From Chitinophaga sp. YR573 (GTDB taxonomy: Bacteria; Bacteroidota; Bacteroidia; Chitinophagales; Chitinophagaceae), in NCBI RefSeq assembly GCF_900110995.1, contig NZ_FOJF01000003.1:1240001-1304000 (forward strand): a DNA stretch of 64,000 bases, given 5' to 3'. A program made the position numbers and the translations under genes. Shown here in pieces: positions 9,664-18,475 of this stretch (positions are counted from its first letter, which is position 1; every line of letters begins with the position of its first letter). Under the pieces are notes generated by a model, which ran no database searches, was not told where the DNA came from, and was given only the letters and a program-made list of their open reading frames with translations.

Positions 9664-10692
9664 TTATTTTTTAACTGAAACGGTAGCGCTCATCCCTGCT
9701 TTTACACCAGCAAGACTACTATCTGTAAATACTACTTTCACCGGTATACGTTGTGTAATCTTTACAAAGTTCCCTGTTGCATTATCAGGGGGTAATAAAG
9801 AGAATTTAGCTCCTGTACTGGCAGAGACAGATTCAATCTTTCCTTTAAAGGTTCTGCCTGGAATAGCATCTAATACTATTTCTGCGGGCTTACCCTCATA
9901 TACGTTCGACATCTGTGTTTCTTTGAAATTGGCAATCACCCATTTAGTGTTTTCATTCACAATCACAACGAGTGGTTGACCTGCTTGGATCTGTTGTCCT
10001 TCCTGAATCGTCTTTCTGCCTAATCTGCCAGTGTAAGGAGCTGTAATGATGGTATAGTTTAAGTTGATACGGGCAAACTCCAGTTGGGTCGTTTTCCTTT
10101 TGATATCAGCTGCTAATAATGCCTGTCTGCTTTTGAGTTCATCTATCTTTGAATAACTTGTTTTAAGTGTATTTTTAGCGGCATTGGATTCACTCACAGC
10201 GATATCATACTTCGCTTTCACCTGTTCAAATTCCTGTCCGGTAGCGGCTTCTTCTTTCACCAGGTTTTCATAACGTCTGATATCCTGTTTCTGCTGCCAT
10301 AATCTTGTTTCTGCGGAAGAGATCTGGTCCATGTTGATACTCGTACCCGTTTTGGCAGCAGCGATACTGGCTGCCAGTACTATCTGCTGAGCATGGGAAT
10401 CTTCGAGTGCGGCTTCTGCTTCCTGTACTTTATTCCTGTATTCCCTGTCGTCCAGTATCACAAGTGTATCTCCCTGTTTTACCAGCTGATTTTCTTCGAA
10501 CTTTATTTGTTGAATATATCCTGCCGCTCTGGCGGATACAGGATTGATGTATGCTTCTACCTGTGCATCGTTCGTTTCTTCGTATGCACTGCTTCTGCTG
10601 AAAAAGCCGAAGAAATAAATACCTGCAACGATAATGATGATGACAGCAACGATGGTCATTATAATATTTCCGATATGAGATTTCTTTGCCAT
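9664..10692 (-). CDS. HlyD/EmrA-family membrane fusion adaptor
   Basis: 342 aa. One N-terminal transmembrane helix (IIMTIVAVIIIIVAGIYFFGFF), then a biotinyl-lipoyl-like half (DAQVEAYINPVSARAAGYI, VKQGDTLVILDDREY), a long coiled-coil hairpin rich in Ala/Glu/Gln/Lys (about residues 80-200), and the second lipoyl half plus beta-barrel (YTIITAPYTGRLGRKTIQEGQQI). C-terminal GVKAGMSATVSV is typical. It bridges the inner-membrane MFS pump and the outer-membrane channel. Gene spacing of four bases to tolC and five to the MFS gene supports one transcript. Confidence 0.92.
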   Translation of the reverse strand: MAKKSHIGNIIMTIVAVIIIIVAGIYFFGFFSRSSAYEETNDAQVEAYINPVSARAAGYIQQIKFEENQLVKQGDTLVILDDREYRNKVQEAEAALEDSHAQQIVLAASIAAAKTGTSINMDQISSAETRLWQQKQDIRRYENLVKEEAATGQEFEQVKAKYDIAVSESNAAKNTLKTSYSKIDELKSRQALLAADIKRKTTQLEFARINLNYTIITAPYTGRLGRKTIQEGQQIQAGQPLVVIVNENTKWVIANFKETQMSNVYEGKPAEIVLDAIPGRTFKGKIESVSASTGAKFSLLPPDNATGNFVKITQRIPVKVVFTDSSLAGVKAGMSATVSVKK

Positions 10693-10696
10693 TAGT

Positions 10697-11986
10697 TTAA
10701 AGTTTACCAGTTGTATATAAAAGACGATAGTAAAAAGCCAATGCGTCTGTTTGTGATTTAATAAGGTTATATCTTGATTCCAGGTAGAGGTTATCTGCGT
10801 CCAGTAAATCGGTCAGTAAAGCCAGCTGGTTAAAGTATTTGGCGCTTACTATTTTGTAGTTGGCAGATGCCTGTACGATCGATTCTTCTGCAACTTTTAT
10901 CCTGTTTAAAGATTCTCCGTATTTAACAGACAATGCATTCACTTCCTGGTTCACATTATCTTCAATAGCAGATTGTTGTGTCTCTAATGTGGAGAGTCTT
11001 ATTTTGGCTGCCTGTTGTTTATATTTATTATGATAAAGGGAAGAGATATTATACTGCATTTTTACGCCAACGAATCCCAGCAGGTAAAACTGGTTTACCG
11101 GTGGAAAGCCCAGGTAGTTGGGATAGTTTAATCCATATGCAGAATAAGCCTGTAAAGTAGGTGAGTTATTCGCCTTAATTGCTTTGATCCTGTTTTCCTG
11201 TAGCAAGATGTTTTGTTTTGCTTTGAGGATAGGATAAGCGTTTGCTGTATTTAATAAATCAGCAAGATCAGGTTTTGTACCACTCACACTATCTGTAGGC
11301 AGGAACTGTGTTTGCTGGGGAAGGTTGAGGATAACCGCCATTCTTGTCATAGCAATGCTGATATCATTCTCTGTTTGTTCCCTGCTGAGTTGCTGGTTGG
11401 AAAGATTGAGCTGTGCCCTTAATAAATCACTTCTTGTTACTTTCTGATTATCAAATAATACCTGTATGTTTTTTAATCTTGTTTGCGCTCGTTTCAGTTG
11501 TTCTCCTATCAGTGAGTCCTGATCGTTAAGACGTATGATATCCAGGTAAGCAGATATAACCTGCAAAGAAACAATCCCTGTTTGATCCAGTGTATTCAGA
11601 GAGGCGATATCTTTTTTGATGTCCTGTTCTTTGATAGCCGTTTTGAATTTTCCACCGGCAAAGATGGTAACAGCAGCATCTGCACCCAGGTTAGCGTTAT
11701 TAGGTTCTGGTCTTCTTTCTACATTATGGCCATTTGTGAGCCCGTCTTCGTACAATCTTACTTTGGAGAAACGCTGGTAGTTGCCATTGATACCTATCTG
11801 AGGCAGTTCGGCATTCCTGGCATCTTTTGCATCGGCATTCACGGCCTCCTGTTCGGATTGCGCCATGTTGATGTACTTGTTCTTTTGTTTTGCCATTTGA
11901 AGGGCATCATTCAAAGACAGGCGCATCTGTGCGGATGAAAGGAAGGGGAAAATGATCCCCGCGATTATGATCAATAAATGTTTCAT
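10697..11986 (-). CDS. TolC-family outer-membrane efflux channel of the Emr-type pump
   Basis: 429 aa with a signal peptide (MKHLLIIIAGIIFPFLSSAQ). It has two OEP repeats with the usual heptad-like helices: LSLNDALQMAKQKN at the start of repeat 1, and KAKQNILLQENRIKAIKANNSPTL opening repeat 2. TolC proteins trimerise into a beta-barrel and a periplasmic helical tunnel. As first gene of the operon its start follows a perfect 11-bp palindrome at 11992-12021 that may be an operator. No regulator gene is adjacent. Confidence 0.92.
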   Translation of the reverse strand: MKHLLIIIAGIIFPFLSSAQMRLSLNDALQMAKQKNKYINMAQSEQEAVNADAKDARNAELPQIGINGNYQRFSKVRLYEDGLTNGHNVERRPEPNNANLGADAAVTIFAGGKFKTAIKEQDIKKDIASLNTLDQTGIVSLQVISAYLDIIRLNDQDSLIGEQLKRAQTRLKNIQVLFDNQKVTRSDLLRAQLNLSNQQLSREQTENDISIAMTRMAVILNLPQQTQFLPTDSVSGTKPDLADLLNTANAYPILKAKQNILLQENRIKAIKANNSPTLQAYSAYGLNYPNYLGFPPVNQFYLLGFVGVKMQYNISSLYHNKYKQQAAKIRLSTLETQQSAIEDNVNQEVNALSVKYGESLNRIKVAEESIVQASANYKIVSAKYFNQLALLTDLLDADNLYLESRYNLIKSQTDALAFYYRLLYTTGKL

Positions 11987-11991
11987 CTGTG

Positions 11992-12021
11992 GTATGAACT
12001 TTCTTTATGCAAAGTTCATAC
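11992..12021. promoter_or_regulatory. Perfect inverted repeat at the start of the efflux operon
   Basis: GTATGAACTTT (11992-12002), an 8-base spacer, then AAAGTTCATAC (12011-12021): 11-bp perfect arms. The repeat ends five bases before the tolC start codon. The symmetry and place suit binding of a dimeric repressor, or an mRNA hairpin hiding the translation start. Function is inferred. Confidence 0.55.
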
Positions 12022-12168
12022 GAAGAGGAGGGATCTGAAAGGGTAGAACTACGGGACAATTAGTCAAAATGGCGTATTCGTCGGCCGGAATTATCGCATT
12101 TGTTGTCTGGATTACACTAAGGAGCTGCGATAGGTAAGGGGAGGGATGCCTGTATTCACGTGAAAATA

Positions 12169-13752
12169 TTAATTATCAGATTTATGCCTGATCTTTTCTT
12201 CTTCTAAATCCAGTATCTCCTCATATTTTCTTATCACATCTTCATCTGTTCCCTCTTTTTTATTCAGCTCATGTAAAAAGATGCGCTGATGTTGCAGCAA
12301 CTGTAAATAGATCTGCGAATAATCATCCTGATCTGATTTCACATCGGGGTCCATGATAGACATTTCCCTTTCAAAGCGTGCTTGCAGCATTTGCAGGGAA
12401 GGGTTCGTCTGTAATTTATCATGGTACTGTTCCTGCAGATACGCCAGGCTATGCTTCGCCAGTTTCTTTCTTACATGTAAATGCTGTTCCTCAGCAGGCG
12501 TATATTGGTCCCGGTCTTCCACATTAATCCATTTGATCACCAGGGGTAAAGTAAGACCCTGTACCAATAGAGTAAGTAAGATGACCATGAAAGTGATAAA
12601 GAGGATGAGATTACGCTGCGGGAATGCCATTCCATTGCTCATAAAGGCGGGTATAGACAAGGCTGCGGCCAGGGATACCACTCCCCGCATGCCAGCCCAT
12701 CCGAGTATAAGCGGACCTTTCCATCCCGGCCTGCTGTCGGCCGTAGTAATGTAACGGCTGATGAACACTGTGAATACAGAGGCACCCAGTGTACAGAGTA
12801 TCCTGGTAACGATCAGCACAAATGTGATAAGCAAACCATAACCAATCGCTTTCTGTAAGCTCACAGGCCCTAACTGCTCAACGATCATAGGCAGCTGCAG
12901 GCCTATCAGCATAAATACCAGTCCGTTCAGCACAAAGCCTATCGTAGACCATACATTTGATCCCTGCAGACGGCTGCGGAAATTGAAGATGGTCTGGCTG
13001 CGGCTGGAAAGAAACAATCCCCCGCTTACAACAGACAGTACGCCGGAGAAATGGAAGTTTTCTGCCGCAATATACATCACATAAGGAGCGGTAAGGGTTA
13101 ATACAATATCCATATTCGGACTGGTAGGCAACCAACGCAGTACCGCATAATAAATCAGCCCTACAATGAGGCCGGTACCAATACCCATCACAATCACCTC
13201 TACAAAACTGATAGCTGCTTCATGGAAAATGAACTGACCGGTACTCACCGCTATCAGCGCAAAACGAAAGACGATCAAACTGGACGCATCATTTAATAGG
13301 CTTTCTCCTTCAATGATAGCAGAGAGCCCTCTGGGAACTTTCACATATTTCAGGATAGAAGTAGCGGATACTGCATCAGGAGGAGAAACGATAGCCCCCA
13401 GCAAGAAACCCAGGGCCAGCGTAAAACCGGGAATGATCCTGCTGGATATAAAAGCAACCACAAAAGAAGTGAGGATCACAATCAGAAAAGCGAAACTGGA
13501 GATGACCCGCCGCCACTTCCAGAACTCTTTCCATGAAGTATACCATGCCGCCTCATAAAGAAGGGGTGGCAGGAACATCACGAGGATCATTTCCGGGTTG
13601 ATGTTAATAGCAGGTATTGCATGGGTGATACTTAGTATCAATCCACCTATTACAAGTACAATAGGGTATGCAATTTTAAGTTTGTCTGCAACCATTACCA
13701 GGAATAAAATGATAATGATCAAAACGATATATTGAATAAAGATGGTGAGCAT
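12169..13752 (-). CDS. CPA1-family Na+/H+ antiporter
   Basis: 527 aa. About 12 membrane helices fill residues 1-410, followed by a ~115-residue charged cytosolic tail. Family motifs are clear: LVMFLPPLLYEAAW, GAIVSPPDAVSATS and GESLLNDASSLIVF, the last holding the Asn-Asp ion-binding pair of electroneutral CPA1 exchangers (NhaP/YjcE type). It exchanges Na+ or K+ for H+ across the inner membrane and so helps pH and salt homeostasis. It is a single gene; a candidate promoter box lies at 13871-13878 on the minus strand. Confidence 0.92.
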   Translation of the reverse strand: MLTIFIQYIVLIIIILFLVMVADKLKIAYPIVLVIGGLILSITHAIPAININPEMILVMFLPPLLYEAAWYTSWKEFWKWRRVISSFAFLIVILTSFVVAFISSRIIPGFTLALGFLLGAIVSPPDAVSATSILKYVKVPRGLSAIIEGESLLNDASSLIVFRFALIAVSTGQFIFHEAAISFVEVIVMGIGTGLIVGLIYYAVLRWLPTSPNMDIVLTLTAPYVMYIAAENFHFSGVLSVVSGGLFLSSRSQTIFNFRSRLQGSNVWSTIGFVLNGLVFMLIGLQLPMIVEQLGPVSLQKAIGYGLLITFVLIVTRILCTLGASVFTVFISRYITTADSRPGWKGPLILGWAGMRGVVSLAAALSIPAFMSNGMAFPQRNLILFITFMVILLTLLVQGLTLPLVIKWINVEDRDQYTPAEEQHLHVRKKLAKHSLAYLQEQYHDKLQTNPSLQMLQARFEREMSIMDPDVKSDQDDYSQIYLQLLQHQRIFLHELNKKEGTDEDVIRKYEEILDLEEEKIRHKSDN

Positions 13753-14179
13753 GCAAGATTTTGGTTAGTAAGGTCAGAAGTAGTAAGATAAAGAAATTAC
13801 AACAATCCAGAGACCAGGTTTTCGATAAAGGTCTTAAGGACACTTTTATCCCTGATCAGATTTTCTGTTGCAAAAATACAATTCGTCAGGGGTCTTTATG
13901 TTGCAAAATTCAACCTTACAATTGTGAAATTCAAACAATTGCTAAAACGAGTAAGCCTCCCGTTCTGGTTGGTTATGACAAAATAGTATTATGTTGAGTG
14001 TAATTAATATCAGTTATTGCAAAATAATAATATAAATAACAAATTGTTAGCAGAACCATTAACTGGTAATTAACAGTTTGAATGAATGGATGTGTGTAGC
14101 TTCATGCAATAGATTGCAGAGATTCCAACGTTATCCCAGTTTATGTGGAAAACGGAAACCTCCAAAATTCAGCAATAAA
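13753..14179. promoter_or_regulatory. Divergent intergenic region with possible antiporter promoter
   Basis: 427 bp between the antiporter and the orphan FecR gene. On the minus strand TATTTTTG (13878 to 13871) matches the Bacteroidota -7 box TAnnTTTG, with a TTTG (13907 to 13904) 25 bases upstream; the spacing is a little long. TTGCAAAA occurs three times (near 13869, 13902 and 14017). The open frame at 13761-13997 has no coding character. No sigma-factor gene is present, although one would be expected before a FecR gene. Confidence 0.4.
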
Positions 14180-15316
14180 ATGAATCACGAGCGTATTTAC
14201 CAGCTATTGTTACAAAAGCGCAACGGAACTATCAGTGAGCCAGACAATGAGTATGTTACCGGGCTTATTAATATTCACGAAGATATAGAACTGATGTGGA
14301 AAGCAATTAAACACAGTCCATCTATCCAGGGTGAAGAAAGATTCTGGCATGAGATGAATACGGATGCTGCCTGGCAACTGGTAGAGGAGAAGTTACAGCC
14401 TCGCCCCAGAAGAATGTGGTGGTCCAGCAGGTGGTTAATAGCTGCCCTTGTAACAGGTGTTGTGGGTACCGGGCTTGTTTTTGTGTGGCAGTCGGAACAA
14501 ATGAGAACTCCCCAGCCAAAAGAACTGGCAGTAGCAGTAACAGCGGAGAAACCAGGATTACAATTAAAACTGGCCAACGGGCAAACAGTGATGTTGCCTT
14601 ATAATCAGAATAGTCAGCAACTTTCTGCCGGAGATGTAAAATTGAGTGCAGGGGCTAAGAAATTACAATATACAGGAACAGGAGAAGGATTTAACACATT
14701 GGTAGTTCCACCAAAAATGGATTATAAACTGATGTTGTCCGACGGAACTGAAGTATGGCTGAATGCTACTTCCAGGCTCCGTTTCCCCTTTACTTTCAAC
14801 GGAGACAAGCGAGAAGTATTCCTGGAAGGAGAAGCCTTCTTTACAGTAGCTGAAAATGCTACGAAACCATTCATCGTACACACCCAAAAATCTGATATAG
14901 AGGTACTGGGTACAACCTTTAACGTTAGTGCCTATAAAGACGCTGTGATGAGTACTTCGCTGGTAAGCGGGGCCATCGCTTCCAGGACAGGCAAAACACA
15001 GGTGATTTTAAAACCAGGACAGGAAGCGGTACTGGAAGGTGAAAAATTTGATGTTCGTAAGTTTGATGAAGATGAAGTATTAGCCTGGATGCGGGGTATC
15101 TATATCTTCCACAATACTTCCCTGCAGGATATTGCCGGAGTAATAGGGCGCTGGTATGGTGTGAAAGTAGCGTTTGATAATCCTGAAATAGCAACTAAGA
15201 AATTCACCGGTGGATTAGAGAAACTACAGAACCTGGATTATTTCCTGGAAACATTAGAAATAGTAGGTAATGTGAAGCATTCTTATGATAAACAGGGGGT
15301 GCTACATTTTAAATAG
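14180..15316 (+). CDS. Orphan FecR-family anti-sigma factor
   Basis: 378 aa from ATG 14180 (MNHERIYQLLLQKRNG). The frame is open upstream to 14078, but that part looks non-coding. Residues 1-90 are the cytosolic anti-sigma part, residues ~98-118 a transmembrane helix (WLIAALVTGVVGTGLVFVW), ~165-290 the FecR domain (DYKLMLSDGTEVWLNATSRL, FPFTF..REVFLEGEAFFTVA, FIVHTQKSDIEVLGTTFNVSAY) and the C-terminus a DUF4974/STN-like signalling domain. FecR proteins relay a signal from a TonB receptor to an ECF sigma factor. Here neither partner is adjacent, so its sigma and receptor must be elsewhere or lost. A terminator follows at 15322. Confidence 0.9.
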   Translation: MNHERIYQLLLQKRNGTISEPDNEYVTGLINIHEDIELMWKAIKHSPSIQGEERFWHEMNTDAAWQLVEEKLQPRPRRMWWSSRWLIAALVTGVVGTGLVFVWQSEQMRTPQPKELAVAVTAEKPGLQLKLANGQTVMLPYNQNSQQLSAGDVKLSAGAKKLQYTGTGEGFNTLVVPPKMDYKLMLSDGTEVWLNATSRLRFPFTFNGDKREVFLEGEAFFTVAENATKPFIVHTQKSDIEVLGTTFNVSAYKDAVMSTSLVSGAIASRTGKTQVILKPGQEAVLEGEKFDVRKFDEDEVLAWMRGIYIFHNTSLQDIAGVIGRWYGVKVAFDNPEIATKKFTGGLEKLQNLDYFLETLEIVGNVKHSYDKQGVLHFK

Positions 15317-15321
15317 TTCTG

Positions 15322-15344
15322 AAGGCTCCTGATGGAGCCTTTTT
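15322..15344. terminator. Bidirectional terminator between FecR and D15 barrel genes
   Basis: AAGGCTCC-TGAT-GGAGCCTT stem followed by a short T run on the plus strand and preceded by A residues that give a T run on the minus strand. It sits between convergent stop codons. Confidence 0.8.
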
Positions 15345-15346
15345 CA

Positions 15347-16567
15347 TTAGAACGCTTCTCCCAGATTGAGTTTTATTGCACTGTATCCTTTACTCATGCC
15401 ATAATCAATACAGATATTGGTATTTGATCCCTTATTAAATTTAATCCTCAGACCCGTTCCAACAGCAGGGTTCCACGTTGTGAACATAGATCCCGATCCA
15501 CTTACCGTATTTATATTCGCAAACACAACAAAGCCGAATAGTCCGTCATCAGTAATATCTCTCCTGTATTCACTTTCCAGGTAAAGTAATCGTGTACCAC
15601 GGTAACGGTTCTGATCTATCCCTCTTCCCGATCTGTTACCCGGGTCCCAGCCTATACTTGGTAAATTAAGATAAGGCGTATTACTGCGTAATGATGTCCA
15701 GTAGTAAGTCCAGAATGCTAAACTATTCTGCCTGTTCGTTTTGATGGCGTTTAAAGAGACATATTTCCTCGCATCAAGGTACAATGATTGCCAGTTACTG
15801 TTACTGCCAAGGAACCTGGGGTTAAAACGATATACAACGTTAGCATAGGCACCAGGTAATGGATTAATGGAGTTATTACGGGTATCATATAATAAGTTGA
15901 TAGTTAAACCGGATGAAAAAGACCTGCCATCCGTTCCGTAAGGATAATTTGTGAATGTCTTTAAATTCACTGCTGTATCGCTGCTCTTTACATTAGCGTA
16001 GTAATCCAGGTTGTAACCGCCACCGGCGTACAGGTAAGGCGTAATGCGTTTGAGGGCGCTCTGGTAAAAGCGCAGGTACCTGTAATCTACTAAAGTCCTG
16101 TCATCGTAATCATGACTGGTACCCAGTCCCCAGGTATATTGCGGATATACCAGCAGCCTTGTATCTCCCTGCATGATCCATGAATTGTTCGGCATCCATA
16201 TGCTTGTCCGCAGTGGCAGTCCAAACCGTCCTTTGAAGTTGAAATATGGTGCAAATGTAGCACTGGATATATTGGTAGTGCGGCGTGGACCTAAGTAAAT
16301 ACCCGCAGTGGTACTGGTGACCAATGCATGCCCGCTTCCGCCCGGAACACTACCGCTGACAGGCAGAAATGAGAAATACACTCTTTTATCTTCCAGTCTT
16401 CTTGTTCTTGTGGGTTTAATCTTAAAGAGGCTTTTTGCAATGTCTACCAGATCTTTTTGTCCTGATGTATCTTTTACTACATCCTTTTTAGGTATTAAAT
16501 TAGATGCATCCTGTGCGAATAATATAAATGGGAATAAGAGTAAAGCTGTGAATATGATTTTTAGCAT
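15347..16567 (-). CDS. BamA/D15-type outer-membrane beta-barrel protein
   Basis: 406 aa from the ATG at 16567, which opens a clean signal peptide (MLKIIFTALLLFPFILFAQ); the frame extends 12 codons further but without signal-peptide logic. The rest is made of alternating amphipathic strands with aromatic ends (for example YRYLRFYQSALKRITPYLYAGGGYNLDYY) and YLESEYRRDI, FVVFANINTVSG, GTGLRIKFN near the end. This fits the C-terminal half of Omp85/surface-antigen D15 barrels without POTRA domains. Many Bacteroidota carry such short members with unknown substrate. It may act as a porin-like or lipid-handling barrel. Confidence 0.75.
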   Translation of the reverse strand: MLKIIFTALLLFPFILFAQDASNLIPKKDVVKDTSGQKDLVDIAKSLFKIKPTRTRRLEDKRVYFSFLPVSGSVPGGSGHALVTSTTAGIYLGPRRTTNISSATFAPYFNFKGRFGLPLRTSIWMPNNSWIMQGDTRLLVYPQYTWGLGTSHDYDDRTLVDYRYLRFYQSALKRITPYLYAGGGYNLDYYANVKSSDTAVNLKTFTNYPYGTDGRSFSSGLTINLLYDTRNNSINPLPGAYANVVYRFNPRFLGSNSNWQSLYLDARKYVSLNAIKTNRQNSLAFWTYYWTSLRSNTPYLNLPSIGWDPGNRSGRGIDQNRYRGTRLLYLESEYRRDITDDGLFGFVVFANINTVSGSGSMFTTWNPAVGTGLRIKFNKGSNTNICIDYGMSKGYSAIKLNLGEAF

Positions 16568-16724
16568 GCAATTGGGCAAGTGGTGGTCTGAAATTATCCG
16601 CATTGTCTCTTACTTTAAATCAAATACTATACCAGCGCCATTTTCCGCATATTTTTAAAAAATAATTCCCGAAAACGATTATTTTTATAACAACAGGAGG
16701 GTTCACATCAACCAAAAAACAGAT

Positions 16725-17342
16725 ATGGAAGCAGTAAAGCCATCAATGACTGCTTTATACAAAGCATTACCACAGGAAGAGCTATGGGATAACTTCCGGA
16801 ATGGAAGCCGGGACGCATTTGCCATGATCTACCAGGAGCATGTAGATGACCTGTACCATTATGGTGTGCATTTCTGTGGAGATGGCGAACAGGTACGTGA
16901 TTGCTTACAGGAGCTTTTCCACGATCTGTGGCAGACCCGGGAACACCTGGCAGACCAGTTGCAGAATATCCGTTATTACCTGCTCAGCAGCCTTAGAAGG
17001 CGCTTACTCCGTGCCCTGGAGAAAGACCGCCGTCACCGCGCCCAAACTTCCGAAATACCCTTCGATTTTGAACTGATCCCCCCCAGGGAACATTTCATTA
17101 TACAGGACGAAAAACAACAGGAACAACAACAGCAACTCTATGCAGCCCTGGCCGCCTTACCCCGCCGCCAGAGAGAAGCTATCTATCTGAGGTTTTTCCA
17201 CGAACTCTCTTACCAGGAAGTAGCCGACCTGATGTCTATGAAAGTAGACTCCGTATATAATATTATCTCCAAAGCTATCGGTGTACTCAAAAAGATGCTC
17301 CCGGCCACCGTATTATTACTGCTTTTCAGCCCCGGAAAATAA
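16725..17342 (+). CDS. ECF sigma-70 factor of the SusCD cassette
   Basis: 205 aa. Region 2 is near residues 25-95 (DAFAMIYQEHVDDLYHYGVHFC, VRDCLQELFHDLWQTREHL) and region 4 near 140-190 (LAALPRRQREAIYLRFFHELSYQEVADLM, VDSVYNIISKAIGVLKK). This is the FecI-like type that Bacteroidota pair with FecR anti-sigmas and SusC/TonB receptors; it directs RNA polymerase to the receptor operon upon ligand sensing. An AGGAGG-like stretch lies about 25 bases before the ATG. A FecR gene starts 60 bp after its stop. Confidence 0.93.
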   Translation: MEAVKPSMTALYKALPQEELWDNFRNGSRDAFAMIYQEHVDDLYHYGVHFCGDGEQVRDCLQELFHDLWQTREHLADQLQNIRYYLLSSLRRRLLRALEKDRRHRAQTSEIPFDFELIPPREHFIIQDEKQQEQQQQLYAALAALPRRQREAIYLRFFHELSYQEVADLMSMKVDSVYNIISKAIGVLKKMLPATVLLLLFSPGK

Positions 17343-17377
17343 ATTTTCCCAAAAACGATGAGATTTGTTTACTCTCC

Positions 17378-17398
17378 GTCTCTTTATATAAAAGAGAC
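17378..17398 (+). promoter_or_regulatory. Hairpin immediately upstream of the fecR start codon
   Basis: GTCTCTTT (17378-17385), loop ATATA, AAAGAGAC (17391-17398): an 8-bp perfect stem ending three bases before the TTG start of the FecR gene. In the mRNA it would occupy the ribosome landing site, so it may limit FecR synthesis relative to sigma. Inference from position only. Confidence 0.5.
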
Positions 17399-17401
17399 AG
17401 T

Positions 17402-18415
17402 TTGCAGCAGTACCATATATATACAGCACGTGATTTTGCACTGGATGAAAACTTCCAGGAATGGGTACTTAAACCGGACGTAAAGAACAATTACCAATGG
17501 GAAAGCTGGCTCAGACAACATCCTGAGAAACAAAAAGTGGTGGACGATGCCATCATACTGGTGAAATCTATCCAATTCAGGGATTATCCGCTGTCAGGTG
17601 AACAAAAAGACCAGCTCTGGGATGCCATCTGGGATGATATCGCCACAGATGAACTGCCGGTACAGACCCTGCCACAGAAAAGCCGTTTACACAGGCTGTT
17701 TTCCTGGAAATACGCCGCCGCTGTATTACTGGCCGTTTTACTGGGAACGCTCTGGATAACGCACGAAAACAGGCAATTCCAGGCGCTTACGCTCAGTACA
17801 TCGGCTGCACCAGGGGAAACGAAAAGACTGCTGCTGCCGGATAGCTCGGAAGTTGTTTTAAATGCAGGCTCAAGACTGGTATACGCACAAAAAAATGCAG
17901 AGGTGAGAGAAGTATGGCTGGATGGCGAAGCATGGTTCCATGTGCATCACACAAAAGAAAATACAAAATTCATTGTACATACGGACGACCGTCTATCTGT
18001 AGAGGTATTAGGCACACAATTCAATGTCAGCAACTTTGGAAATAAGATAGCTGTAACACTGCAACAGGGAAGTATCAAACTGCATATTACAGAACAGCAA
18101 AGCCAGAATGAAACACAACTATACCTGCAACCCGGCGAAATGCTCCGCTATAATAAACAGGACGGAGAATACACCAAAAGCAGAACAGATGTAACGAAAA
18201 TAGTAGCATGGACGCACGGGCAACTGATGATGGACGAATATACTGTAGCCGATGCGATTCAGTTTATGCAGCAGGTATTTGATAAACAGGTGTCTGTAAA
18301 AGATACAAAGATGCTGCGGTACCGGGTTTCCGGTTCAATGCCCATCGTATACAATGCAGATACCATGCTGATTCAGTTTGAAAAGGCTTTTGGCGTACAT
18401 TTTTATAAACATTAA
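17402..18415 (+). CDS. FecR-family anti-sigma factor (SusCD cassette)
   Basis: 337 aa starting at a TTG codon. No in-frame ATG occurs between the sigma stop and deep inside the protein, and the N-terminus (MQQYHIYTARDFALDENFQEWV) matches the usual FecR start, so TTG is the likely initiator. Residues 1-85 are cytosolic, ~98-118 transmembrane (YAAAVLLAVLLGTLWI), then the FecR domain (LLLPDSSEVVLNAGSRLVY, EVWLDGEAWFHVHH, FIVHTDDRLSVEVLGTQFNVS) and a C-terminal DUF4974-like domain. It should hold the adjacent ECF sigma factor until the SusC receptor signals through its N-terminal domain. Confidence 0.92.
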   Translation: MQQYHIYTARDFALDENFQEWVLKPDVKNNYQWESWLRQHPEKQKVVDDAIILVKSIQFRDYPLSGEQKDQLWDAIWDDIATDELPVQTLPQKSRLHRLFSWKYAAAVLLAVLLGTLWITHENRQFQALTLSTSAAPGETKRLLLPDSSEVVLNAGSRLVYAQKNAEVREVWLDGEAWFHVHHTKENTKFIVHTDDRLSVEVLGTQFNVSNFGNKIAVTLQQGSIKLHITEQQSQNETQLYLQPGEMLRYNKQDGEYTKSRTDVTKIVAWTHGQLMMDEYTVADAIQFMQQVFDKQVSVKDTKMLRYRVSGSMPIVYNADTMLIQFEKAFGVHFYKH

Positions 18416-18475
18416 TCTGAACCACGTAGGGAAACGGATACCCTAAATTTTTATTAACCAAAATCTGAATTGCAC

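Noticed and set aside
13761..13997. Open frame that could be a remnant sigma-factor gene before the orphan FecR
   Set aside because: Its translation shows no region 2 or 4 motif and no coding-like composition.
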